From Bacteroidota bacterium (GTDB lineage Bacteria; Bacteroidota; Bacteroidia; Bacteroidales; GCA-2748055): 23,010 nucleotides of DNA. The notes beneath the pieces are model-generated. The model made no database searches. It was given only the letters and a program-made list of their open reading frames with translations, and was not told the origin of the DNA. This document shows, one piece after another, positions 1 through 7,912 of the stretch. Each line of letters starts with the position of its first letter. Positions within the stretch are counted from its first letter, which is position 1. The stretch is from assembly GCA_030642565.1 (NCBI GenBank), contig DAOWNM010000005.1:1-23010 (forward strand), read 5' to 3'. The translations under genes and the position numbers were made by a program.

Positions 1-3000
1 CAGCAGACCGGCCTGTGTTTTTATCGGTTCTCTGCTGATATGGATCAAAAAATTCTTAAAAGGTCTGGCTGTATACTTACCCCCCTTTTCACCTCCAAAC
101 TGATCAGGATACCCATCAGAGAAGAGATAGATCATATCACCATGTTCAAGCTGTACCTTGTGGTTGGTAAATGGTTTTTCTATTATAATATGCATTCCAA
201 CAGGCATCTTATCTCCTTTGTATTCAATTAGTTCTCCTTTTCGGACAAGCAACATGGGATTGTAGGCCCCGGCAAATTCCAGTATATCCAGTTGCCGGTC
301 GATCACCACCAGAGAGAGATCCATTCCATCTTTGGCCTGATCCGCTTCATCCTGGTGAGACATGGATCTGATTATATTGCTCCTTAATCTGTTTAATATC
401 TCCGAGGCCTTCATGACACCCTCATAATTCACAATCTCATTCAGAAAGGTCAGTCCCAACAGGCTCATAAATGCACCGGGAACTCCATGACCCGTGCAGT
501 CGGCTGCGCAGACAACAATCTGTTCCTCCTTTTTCTCCACCCAGTAGAAATCGCCACTCACGATATCCCTCGGTTTAAAGAGGATAAAATGTTCCGGTAA
601 GGTCTTTTCCAGGGTTCGTTTCCCGGGCAGAACTGCCTGTTGTATTCTACTGGCATACTGAATACTATCGGTAATCTCCTTATTCTGCAGGATAATGTGA
701 TCGCGCTGCTCCTCCACATAACTCTTCTGATCAGAAATCTCATCCCGTTGTGCCTCAATCTCCACCTTCTGGTCCTCAATCTCCCGTGTGCGCACCTTTA
801 CTTTTGCCTCCAGAATCCGTTTCTCTTTAATCAACTTCCGCTCCCTGTATTTGAAAGTACCATAAATCAGTGTCAGTCCGGTTATAACCTCCAGCAAAAT
901 AAACCAGAAAGTTTTCCAGAAAGGTGGCTTGATTGTAAAGGCAAAACTGGCCTCATGTTCCACCTCCACCCCGTCCAGGTTAAACGCTTTAACCCTGAAT
1001 ACATAGTGACCATTGGGAAGCCTCATATAGGGTGCGGAACGGTCGTTTACCGGATCAGACCAATCCTTATCAAATCCCTCCAGGTACCAGGTGAAGCTGT
1101 TCCTGGAGGGGATGGTGGTATGGATCCCGGTAAAATTGAACACCAGTGAGTTTTTGCTGAAAGGAAAGGTCATTTCACCCGGAAACACCCCACTGATGCC
1201 CGATTTTCCATTCGAAGCTCCTTCATATAAAATACCATCTACCACAGGTGGATAGAGAACCAATTCGGGTGGATACGGATCCTTGATATCATAGCGGGGA
1301 TCGTAATGGACCAGTCCCTCTACAGTACCAATCCACAACTCGCCTCCTAATCCTTTTGATATGGCCCGTGCATATGGTTCCAGTGGACGGAAACCTTCAT
1401 CATACCCATAAAAACTGATCTCACCGGTTTCGATATTGAGCACATTGATTCCCAGGTTGGTACCTATCCAAAGCGACACACTGTCGGTAAACTCCACAAA
1501 ATAGGTGGAGTTGGATATCAATCCATGGGTGGTATTAAAATTCTCTACAGCATCTGGCAGGCCGGGATCAATCTTTGAAATACCCCTGCTCTTGGTGGCA
1601 ACCCACAGATTGTCCTGATCATCACAGGTCACATCCAGATAGACAGCCGCTGTGAGGCCATCCTCTTCTGTGTAGTTCCTGATATGCTGTCCCGACATGT
1701 TAAACAGGGAGAGTCCCCCCTCCGTAGCACAGCAGATCACCTGTCCCATCTGCAACAAGCTGTTTACCTGCAGGTTCACCAGTCCCTCCTCTTTACCCAA
1801 CAGTGAAACAGCACCGTTCATAAGGATATGGACTCCTGAATCGGTGGCGCACCAGAGCTGTCCCTTTTCTGTATAGAGCAAGCTGTTGATGGTGGCCTCC
1901 AGTCCAACCGGCTCTATGGAGTGTCCATTATAGTATAACAATTCATAATCTGTTCCGATATACACATTATGGAAGCGATCCTCTGCAAAAGAGAGCGGAT
2001 GAGCATCCTCCGGAAAACCTTTGTTCTCTCCAAAAACAACCACTTTATCCCCAACGATATATTGAAGGTGATTATTTGCTCCAAACCAGATTCTTCCCCT
2101 GGAATCGTAAAAGACAGATTGAATGGAGTTGGCCGGCAGTCCGATGTCCAGATCGTAAATTTCGAAAATCGCCCTGCCATATTTGGAGACACCCCCCTGG
2201 GTAGCCATCCAGATGTTACCGAACCTGTCTTCAAAAATAGCCTTCACATCATCGTGAACCAGGTTATTATTTATGGTAAAATGCTTAAAGATGTTTTTAT
2301 CCAGCATCCACACCCCATCATTAAATCCCCTGATCCAGATTCGTCCCTGGCCATCTTCAATAAGTTCCTCTGCAATGGGTTCTATATCATATGGAGAGTT
2401 GATATGATGAAAACTTCCCTGTTCATATACAAAAAGTCCCTCCGGATAGGTTCCGCACCAGATCTTGCCGGTTTTGTCCTTCAGCATGCTTAAGACGATT
2501 TCACCCCCCAGTCCATCTTCAAGGCCCAACTTGTAATCACGCTCTTTTCCATTTACCAGGATGCCCATCCCCTGTGTGGCATACCAGATCTCACCGGGAG
2601 CTACCTCGATGATATCACGTACAATCTCCTCCTGGGGTAATTTCTCGAAGTTATAGGGATCACTAAAAATGGTGATCCCCGGTTTGGAGTAGGTGGCCAG
2701 GTGAACCCTTCCCTGCGAATCCACCATGGCATCCTGCACATTGTTATCCGTTAACGCATCCTCCCTGCTGTAATTCAGTATGGTATCTTTTGTGATAACT
2801 GATATTCCATAAGCGGTCCATGCCCAGATATTACCATCCAGGTCCTCAATCATCCCATCCACCCGGTTATTTATCAGTCCACTTCCTGCTGTATACTGTT
2901 CGATCTTCTTTCCATCATACACCCCGATCCCACCCTGGGTTCCAAACCAGATCTTCCCTTTATGATCAACAAGGAGACAGTTCACCTCGTCATCGGGCAA

Positions 3001-3252
3001 GCCATTGGAGAGGTTAAAGTGTTCATATGTATAGCCATCGTACCGGGCCGCACCCACCTGGGTAGCAAACCAGATATAACCCTGGTGGTCCTGTACAATA
3101 TCATTCACTGTGTTCTGCGGTAATCCTGTCTTCAGGGTATGGTTCTCAAGAGCAATTTTCTGAGCCTGGAGTATAGTTAACGAAACGAAAACCAACAAAA
3201 AGCAGAAGAGCCACCGGTATAGGGTATAAGCGAATCTTTTTCTAACTTGCAT
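1..3252 (-). CDS. Propeller-sensor SpoIIE/PP2C serine phosphatase (3' end cut by window)
   Basis: Membrane sensor that probably dephosphorylates a Ser/Thr-phosphorylated partner, such as an anti-sigma-factor antagonist, in response to an outside signal. The reading frame is open from the ATG at 3252 to base 1, giving 1084 codons with the C-terminal end missing. Residues 1-35 form a signal peptide. Residues about 36-660 contain a dozen or so propeller motifs of the form G-x-IW-x-(A/G)T-x-x-G (GYIWFATQVGAARYDG, GKIWFGTQGGIGVYDG and others), enough for two seven-bladed propellers. A Y_Y_Y-type domain follows (about 690-765), then one membrane helix (about 780-800) and a charged coiled coil (about 800-870). 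The SpoIIE domain starts near 880 and keeps the metal-binding acidic motifs: SGDFYW (D901), ADCTGHGVPGAFM (D918) and LFSDGYPD (D1046). Proteins with this sensor half usually end in a histidine kinase; here the output is a phosphatase. No partner gene lies in the window. The ligand cannot be told from sequence. Confidence 0.93.
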   Translation of the reverse strand, partial: MQVRKRFAYTLYRWLFCFLLVFVSLTILQAQKIALENHTLKTGLPQNTVNDIVQDHQGYIWFATQVGAARYDGYTYEHFNLSNGLPDDEVNCLLVDHKGKIWFGTQGGIGVYDGKKIEQYTAGSGLINNRVDGMIEDLDGNIWAWTAYGISVITKDTILNYSREDALTDNNVQDAMVDSQGRVHLATYSKPGITIFSDPYNFEKLPQEEIVRDIIEVAPGEIWYATQGMGILVNGKERDYKLGLEDGLGGEIVLSMLKDKTGKIWCGTYPEGLFVYEQGSFHHINSPYDIEPIAEELIEDGQGRIWIRGFNDGVWMLDKNIFKHFTINNNLVHDDVKAIFEDRFGNIWMATQGGVSKYGRAIFEIYDLDIGLPANSIQSVFYDSRGRIWFGANNHLQYIVGDKVVVFGENKGFPEDAHPLSFAEDRFHNVYIGTDYELLYYNGHSIEPVGLEATINSLLYTEKGQLWCATDSGVHILMNGAVSLLGKEEGLVNLQVNSLLQMGQVICCATEGGLSLFNMSGQHIRNYTEEDGLTAAVYLDVTCDDQDNLWVATKSRGISKIDPGLPDAVENFNTTHGLISNSTYFVEFTDSVSLWIGTNLGINVLNIETGEISFYGYDEGFRPLEPYARAISKGLGGELWIGTVEGLVHYDPRYDIKDPYPPELVLYPPVVDGILYEGASNGKSGISGVFPGEMTFPFSKNSLVFNFTGIHTTIPSRNSFTWYLEGFDKDWSDPVNDRSAPYMRLPNGHYVFRVKAFNLDGVEVEHEASFAFTIKPPFWKTFWFILLEVITGLTLIYGTFKYRERKLIKEKRILEAKVKVRTREIEDQKVEIEAQRDEISDQKSYVEEQRDHIILQNKEITDSIQYASRIQQAVLPGKRTLEKTLPEHFILFKPRDIVSGDFYWVEKKEEQIVVCAADCTGHGVPGAFMSLLGLTFLNEIVNYEGVMKASEILNRLRSNIIRSMSHQDEADQAKDGMDLSLVVIDRQLDILEFAGAYNPMLLVRKGELIEYKGDKMPVGMHIIIEKPFTNHKVQLEHGDMIYLFSDGYPDQFGGEKGGKYTARPFKNFLIHISREPIKTQAGLL

Positions 3253-3277
3253 CGCCAATCTTTTATTCCGATAATTT

Positions 3278-4753
3278 ATGAAAAAATATGTGTCGCTTTT
3301 TATATACTTATTAATACTCTCCGGATGTTCCAATCCGGGAGGAAGGAGCTGGATGATTCCAGTAACCATCGATCCTTCCGATCTGGATTATACGCCATCC
3401 AGCATGGAAAGTTTCGAAGGACGACGCAACCAGTTAATCGACTCTTTAAGCGGTAGCTATGTCATTCTAAGATCAGCTGACCAGTGCAGTGCCAACAGGC
3501 ATGAATTCAGACCCAATAACTATTTTTACTACTTAACCGGTTATACCGCACGAGGCTCCTATGCCATACTGGCTCCTGATCCACACCAATCCTTTACCCT
3601 CTCCGTACCCTATCAGAGCATCAGAACGCTGATTTACGAAGGTGGAAAGTTGCCGGAAGAGGAGATCAGGGAGAAATACAGGCCCGACAGATTGCTCACC
3701 TACCGGGAGAGCAGGGAGTTGATCGACAGCATTGTGCAGACAGGTGCAACGGTATATATGGACCGGTCGGACCGCACTTTTCTTAGAGAACTTCAACGGC
3801 TGGCGGGAGAAGATGAAACAATCCGGTTCAGGCATGTAGGCGAACTGGTGGATGAGATCCGGGTGATTAAGGAGCCTGTAGAGGTGGAGTATCTGCAGAA
3901 AGCGTGCAACATTACAGCCATGGCGCTGACCAATGTGATGAAGGAGTGCCGTCCGGACCTCTATGAATTTCAGATAGAATCTGTGATCGAGGGAACATTT
4001 CTGGAGTATGGATCGGCCATGCCGGGTTTCAATTCTATTGTGGGGTCAGGACCCAACAGCACCATCCTCCACTATGAGCCCAACATGCGAAAAATGGAGG
4101 ATGGTGATCTGCTGTTGATGGATATCGGGGCCGAGTATGGCTATTACACCGCCGATATCACCCGAACCATACCTGTAAACGGCAGGTTCACACCGGAGCA
4201 GCGTACCATCTACCAGCTGGTATTGGATGCCCAGCTGGCAGCCATCGAACAGATGAAACCAGGAAATATGTTTATGGACGGACATATGGCAGCCAAGGAG
4301 GTGATTGTGAAAGGGCTGACCGAACTTGGACTGATAACAGATCCCACATCACATTGGCAGATTAAATTCTACATTCTCTATCCCTCCTCCCACTTCCTGG
4401 GGATGGATGTACATGATGTGGGCGATAAAGGAGGAAGTTTTACCCAGTTTATGGAGCAGACACCACTGGAATCGATAGAGAGCCGGGTGCTGGAACCTGG
4501 GATGGTACTGACCATTGAGCCCGGACTCTATTTCAGGGAGAAGGGGCTGGAACAGCTACATGAGATTTTTGAAGCAGAGGCGGACAGTATTGAAATGGCG
4601 CAGTTTATTGAAACGGTTGGTCCCATTTATGAACAATATATCAATACAGGGGTTCGTATTGAGGATGATATCCTGATCACCACAGGGGGAAATATTAACC
4701 TTTCGAGGTACGCCCCAAAAGAGATCGATGATATTGAACAAATTATGAGATAA
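3278..4753 (+). CDS. M24-family Xaa-Pro aminopeptidase-like lipoprotein
   Basis: Metallopeptidase of the aminopeptidase P group, expected to remove an N-terminal residue that precedes proline. 491 residues. The N-terminus is a lipoprotein signal with lipobox LSGC (C17), so the enzyme should be membrane-anchored outside the cytoplasm. Residues about 40-190 resemble the AMP_N domain and 200-470 the pita-bread catalytic domain. All five metal ligands are visible: D282 (MDIGAEY), D293 (TADITRT), H372 (SSHFLGMDVHD), E414 (TIEPG) and E462 (RIEDD). The D-to-D spacing of 11 is standard. The H-E and E-E gaps (42 and 48) are longer than in compact enzymes such as E. coli PepP, owing to insertions near 385-403 and 420-457. 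The ATG is 25 bases from the divergent phosphatase start. The cyclophilin gene follows after 26 bases and is probably co-transcribed. Exact substrate is not known. Confidence 0.92.
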   Translation: MKKYVSLFIYLLILSGCSNPGGRSWMIPVTIDPSDLDYTPSSMESFEGRRNQLIDSLSGSYVILRSADQCSANRHEFRPNNYFYYLTGYTARGSYAILAPDPHQSFTLSVPYQSIRTLIYEGGKLPEEEIREKYRPDRLLTYRESRELIDSIVQTGATVYMDRSDRTFLRELQRLAGEDETIRFRHVGELVDEIRVIKEPVEVEYLQKACNITAMALTNVMKECRPDLYEFQIESVIEGTFLEYGSAMPGFNSIVGSGPNSTILHYEPNMRKMEDGDLLLMDIGAEYGYYTADITRTIPVNGRFTPEQRTIYQLVLDAQLAAIEQMKPGNMFMDGHMAAKEVIVKGLTELGLITDPTSHWQIKFYILYPSSHFLGMDVHDVGDKGGSFTQFMEQTPLESIESRVLEPGMVLTIEPGLYFREKGLEQLHEIFEAEADSIEMAQFIETVGPIYEQYINTGVRIEDDILITTGGNINLSRYAPKEIDDIEQIMR

Positions 4754-4779
4754 TCAAAAAAACGATAAAACAGAGAACC

Positions 4780-5214
4780 ATGAGCAAAGCGGAGATCCAT
4801 ACCGGAAAAGGTGTAATGAAAGTTGAATTTTATGACAAGGATGCACCCGGTACTGTGGAGAACTTTATCAAACTATCCAAAGATGGATTTTACGACGGAC
4901 TTACCTTCCACCGGGTGCTACCCGATTTTGTGATTCAGGGCGGTTGTCCTGACGGAAATGGCATGGGCGGACCCGGCTACAACATTAAGTGTGAGCTTGA
5001 TGGAGAGAATCAGTATCACGACCGGGGCGTCCTCTCCATGGCACATGCAGGAAGGGATACGGGAGGATCACAATTCTTTGTCTGCCACTCACGCAACAAT
5101 ACTGCGCACCTGGATCGTATGCACACCTGTTTTGGTAAAGTAGTTGAGGGCCTCGAGGTGATTGATGCCATCCGCCAGGGCGACAGGATTGAGAAGATCG
5201 TCGTCGAAGACTAG
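4780..5214 (+). CDS. Cyclophilin-type peptidyl-prolyl cis-trans isomerase
   Basis: Catalyses cis-trans isomerisation of X-Pro peptide bonds during folding. 144 residues, a single short cyclophilin domain. Active-site motifs are FHRV (catalytic Arg), FVIQGG, the MAHAG segment, GSQFFV and LDRMHTCFGKV. The usual Trp/His position of the cyclosporin-binding site lies in this last stretch, where the family normally reads LDGxHTVFG. There is no signal peptide or membrane helix, so it is probably cytoplasmic, unlike the lipoprotein peptidase just upstream. The start ATG follows an A-rich 26-base gap after the M24 gene and fits co-transcription with it. The 3' end faces hisIE, with 17 bases between the two stop codons, and the stop TAG runs into a GC-rich palindrome. 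Confidence 0.95.
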   Translation: MSKAEIHTGKGVMKVEFYDKDAPGTVENFIKLSKDGFYDGLTFHRVLPDFVIQGGCPDGNGMGGPGYNIKCELDGENQYHDRGVLSMAHAGRDTGGSQFFVCHSRNNTAHLDRMHTCFGKVVEGLEVIDAIRQGDRIEKIVVED

Positions 5215-5226
5215 GTGCCAGGCACC
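5214..5226. repeat. Perfect palindrome GGTGCC-A-GGCACC between convergent genes
   Basis: A 6-bp perfect inverted repeat around a single A sits in the 17-base gap between the convergent stop codons of the cyclophilin and hisIE genes, and its first G is the last base of the cyclophilin stop. It is followed by a second partial copy of the GGCACCAGGC motif. No T-run follows on either strand, so it is not a standard intrinsic terminator. It may be a short interspersed repeat or a weak hairpin that protects 3' ends; copy number elsewhere in the genome is unknown. Confidence 0.5.
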
Positions 5227-5231
5227 AGGCT

Positions 5232-5834
5232 CTACTTGTGACGTTGTTCCAGTATTCCGGCCACATCTTTGATATCAAAACCTTTGGCTGAAAGCAGCAC
5301 CAGGAGGTGATAGACCAGATCGGCTGCCTCATTGAGGAACAGGCTGTCGTTGTTGTCCTTGGATTCAATAACCAGCTCTACGGCCTCCTCACCCACCTTC
5401 TGTGCAATCTTGTTGATCCCATTGCTAAAGAGGGAGGTGGTATAGGAGCCTTCCGGCATCTCCTCTTTGCGGGCATGGATCAGTTGCTGCAGTTGACCGA
5501 TAAAATCGATTCCCTCCGGCTGTTGGGACATACTGTTATCTTCATTAAAACAGGTGTCACTACCGGTGTGACAGACCGGTCCGGCCGGATTGGCTTTAAT
5601 AAGCAGTGTATCGTGGTCGCAATCCTCCAGGATATCCACCACCTGCAGAAAATTACCGCTCTCCTCACCCTTGGTCCACAATCTCTTCTTTGTGCGACTG
5701 AAAAAGGTAACCTTCCCCTCTTTCCTGGTCTTTTCCAGCGCCTCGGGGGTCATAAACCCAAGCATCAGAACGGTCTCTGTTCTGGCGTCCTGGATAATGG
5801 CGGGAACTATCCCGTTCAGTTTTTGAAAGTCCAT
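5232..5834 (-). CDS. hisI: Bifunctional PRA-cyclohydrolase / PRA-pyrophosphohydrolase HisIE
   Basis: Carries out steps 2 and 3 of histidine synthesis: hydrolysis of phosphoribosyl-ATP to phosphoribosyl-AMP (C-terminal HisE part), then ring opening of PR-AMP (N-terminal HisI part). 200 residues from the ATG at 5834. An upstream TTG (5846) is in frame, but the ATG lies one base after the hisF TAA and gives the usual N-terminus MDFQKLNGIVPAIIQD. HisI motifs: FFSRTKKRLWTKGEESGN, and the metal and zinc ligands D71, D73, D75 (DCDHD), C88, H89 and C95. HisE (about residues 108-200) has GEEAVELVIES and NEAADLVYHLL, where Glu/Asp residues bind Mg. Last gene of the operon. Fusion in this order is usual in Bacteroidota and enterobacteria. 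Confidence 0.97.
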   Translation of the reverse strand: MDFQKLNGIVPAIIQDARTETVLMLGFMTPEALEKTRKEGKVTFFSRTKKRLWTKGEESGNFLQVVDILEDCDHDTLLIKANPAGPVCHTGSDTCFNEDNSMSQQPEGIDFIGQLQQLIHARKEEMPEGSYTTSLFSNGINKIAQKVGEEAVELVIESKDNNDSLFLNEAADLVYHLLVLLSAKGFDIKDVAGILEQRHK

Positions 5835-5835
5835 A

Positions 5836-6588
5836 TTATCTGACAATTACATTATTCTTCTTTAAGTAATTCTTCAACTCAGGAACAGGGATCTCGTTGT
5901 AGTGAAAAATAGAGGCAGCAAGTGCCGCATCGGCCATTCCCCGCTCAAATACCTCCACAAAATGCTCCTTTCTCCCCGCTCCACCCGATGCGATCAACGG
6001 AATGGTGAGCTGCCCGGCAAGCTCCCTCAATGCATCGCATGCAAATCCATTCTTTGTGCCATCGTGATTCATAGAGGTAAAGAGGATCTCACCGGCACCC
6101 CTCTCCTGGACCTCCCTGGCCCAGCTAAACAGCTCCCTGTCGGTGGGGATCCTTCCTCCATTTATAAAAACAGTCCAGCGATCTTCCCTCCACCGGGCAT
6201 CAATGGCCACCACCACAAACTGATTCCCAAAACCACCGGCAATGCGATCCACCAGTCCGGGATCCCTTACTGCCGATGAGTTGATGGATACCTTATCAGC
6301 ACCGGCCGAGAGCAGCAGCTCCGCATCCTCCACCCTGTCGATCCCTCCCCCAACAGTAAAAGGAATGTTCAGATGTTCAGAAATACGCCTTACCAGATCA
6401 GCAAATAGTTTCCTACCCTCATGAGTAGCCGTAATATCGAGATAGACCAGCTCATCGGCACCATCACGGGCATACTTTGCCCCCAGCTCCACAGGATCGC
6501 CCACATCAACTACATTTTCGAAGTTGATCCCCTTCACTGTCTTCCCGTTCCTGATATCCAGGCAGGGTATAATCCGTTTAGCCAGCAT
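5836..6588 (-). CDS. hisF: Imidazole glycerol phosphate synthase cyclase subunit HisF
   Basis: Cyclase half of IGP synthase. It joins ammonia delivered by HisH to PRFAR, giving imidazole glycerol phosphate and AICAR. 250 residues, the normal length. It is a TIM barrel with the two catalytic aspartates D11 (IIPCLDI) and D130 (VVVAIDAR), and phosphate-binding loops TVGGGI and IASGGAG. The motif GEILFTSMNHDGTKNGF is typical. The start MLAKRIIPCLDI matches the family and lies one base after the hisA stop. HisH is encoded two genes upstream in the same operon, so both subunits are co-produced. Confidence 0.98.
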   Translation of the reverse strand: MLAKRIIPCLDIRNGKTVKGINFENVVDVGDPVELGAKYARDGADELVYLDITATHEGRKLFADLVRRISEHLNIPFTVGGGIDRVEDAELLLSAGADKVSINSSAVRDPGLVDRIAGGFGNQFVVVAIDARWREDRWTVFINGGRIPTDRELFSWAREVQERGAGEILFTSMNHDGTKNGFACDALRELAGQLTIPLIASGGAGRKEHFVEVFERGMADAALAASIFHYNEIPVPELKNYLKKNNVIVR

Positions 6589-6589
6589 T

Positions 6590-7318
6590 TCAGCTATTGT
6601 TAATAATATATGATTCCAGGGTTTTCAGAGCGATTTTCCCCTCATAGATCGCCTTCCCGATAATCACCCCATCAATTCCCTCTTCATCCAGAAGCTCAAT
6701 ATCCTCCATTTTGCTTATTCCGCCGCTGGCAACCAGGTAGAGTCTATTATCTTCAGCTTTCAGCTCTCTGTAGGTCTCCAGTGAGGGCCCCTCCAGCATA
6801 CCATCCCTCTCTATATCGGTGCAGATCACCTTTTCAACTCCTTGGGCCCGGTAATCGGCAATAAACTCCTTCAGATTGAGGGAAGTGCCCTCGTGCCATC
6901 CCGATACCGCAACCTTCCCGGCCCTGAAATCGGCACCCAGGACAATCCGGTCCGGTCCGTAATGCTTCAGCCATCTTAGAAACAGTTCCCGGTCTTTGAC
7001 CGCAATACTTCCCCCGGTCACCATGCTGGCCCCCGATTCGAAAACAATACGAAGATCCTCATCGCTTCTAACTCCACCCCCGGCATCGATCACCAGAGAG
7101 GTACGGGAGGCGATCTGATCCAGGATCCTGTAGTTCACCACTCTTCTCTGCTTTGCCCCATCCAGATCGACCAGGTGTAACCTCTTGATTCCGTGATCCT
7201 CAAACTGTTGCGCCATTTCAAAGGGATCGCCATACTCCTTTTTTCGTTTGTAATCGCCCTGTGTAAGCCTGACACATCTCCCTTCAATAATATCTATGGC
7301 CGGAATAATCTCTATCAT
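6590..7318 (-). CDS. hisA: ProFAR isomerase HisA
   Basis: Isomerises ProFAR to PRFAR by an Amadori rearrangement, step 4 of histidine synthesis. 242 residues, a TIM barrel related to HisF. Catalytic residues are D9 (IIPAID) and D130 (LGADFRAG). Other family signatures are HLVDLDGA, DAGGGVRS, CTDIERDGML and VASGGIS, with IIGKAIYEGK near the C-terminus. The ATG overlaps the hisH stop as ATGA, a sign of coupled translation. The partner steps (hisH, hisF, hisI) are all adjacent. Confidence 0.98.
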   Translation of the reverse strand: MIEIIPAIDIIEGRCVRLTQGDYKRKKEYGDPFEMAQQFEDHGIKRLHLVDLDGAKQRRVVNYRILDQIASRTSLVIDAGGGVRSDEDLRIVFESGASMVTGGSIAVKDRELFLRWLKHYGPDRIVLGADFRAGKVAVSGWHEGTSLNLKEFIADYRAQGVEKVICTDIERDGMLEGPSLETYRELKAEDNRLYLVASGGISKMEDIELLDEEGIDGVIIGKAIYEGKIALKTLESYIINNS

Positions 7319-7899
7319 AGCTTCAAAAATTGTTTCAGAATCAACTCCCCGGGATCGCCACTCTTCTCGGGGTGAAACTGGGTGGCATAAAAATTCCCTC
7401 GCTGCATGGCAGCGCTAAAGGGTACCATATAACTGGTTTCAGCGGCTGTATCCTCACAGATCGGCACATAGTAGGAGTGTATAAAATAGACATAGGCGCC
7501 TTTGAGTTCCGACGGCACCAGCGCTCCATTCACTCTGTCGAGGCTGTTCCAGCCCATATGGGGCACTTTAAGACCATCACCGGGGAAGCGTCTTACCGGC
7601 TGATCAAATATGCCAATACAGGGCGTATCGCCCTCCTCCGACCAGCTGCACATCAGCTGCTGCCCCAGGCAGATCCCCAGAACAGGAGTGGTAAGCCCCT
7701 TCAGTAACTTATCAAGCTCCCGCTCTTTCAGATACTCCATGGTGGAAGCTGCCTCCCCCACACCCGGAAAGATCACCCTGTCGGCATCAAGGATGGTTTT
7801 ATGGTCATCTGTTACTAAAGCCTCCACCCCCACTCTTTTGAGTGCGTGATCGACCGATCGGATGTTCCCTGCGTTGTATTTGATAATCGCTACTTTCAT
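7315..7899 (-). CDS. hisH: Imidazole glycerol phosphate synthase glutaminase subunit HisH
   Basis: Class I glutamine amidotransferase subunit that hydrolyses glutamine and channels ammonia to HisF. 194 residues. The start is set at MKVAIIKYNAGN (7899), which matches the family N-terminus. The frame is open 20 codons further up, but that extension would run into the hisB 3' end. The catalytic triad is C77 (LGICLGQQLM), H176 and E178 (TQFHPEKSG); the oxyanion-strand motif FPGVGEA lies near 44-50, and YFIHSYY is present. hisB ends 13 bases upstream of this start. The downstream overlap with hisA is 4 bases. Confidence 0.97.
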   Translation of the reverse strand: MKVAIIKYNAGNIRSVDHALKRVGVEALVTDDHKTILDADRVIFPGVGEAASTMEYLKERELDKLLKGLTTPVLGICLGQQLMCSWSEEGDTPCIGIFDQPVRRFPGDGLKVPHMGWNSLDRVNGALVPSELKGAYVYFIHSYYVPICEDTAAETSYMVPFSAAMQRGNFYATQFHPEKSGDPGELILKQFLKL

Positions 7900-7912
7900 C
7901 CTGCTTTGGTCA

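Noticed and set aside
640..1149. 169-codon plus-strand open frame opposite the phosphatase gene
   Set aside because: It is antisense to the Y_Y_Y, coiled-coil and SpoIIE region, whose frame is continuous and clearly coding.
1969..2493. 174-codon plus-strand open frame
   Set aside because: It is antisense to propeller repeats whose minus-strand translation shows regular G-x-IW motifs.
5307..5843. 178-codon plus-strand open frame opposite hisIE
   Set aside because: Shadow of hisIE; no independent coding signs.
5835..5846. TTG start for hisIE giving four extra residues
   Set aside because: The ATG at 5834, one base after the hisF stop, fits the family start better.
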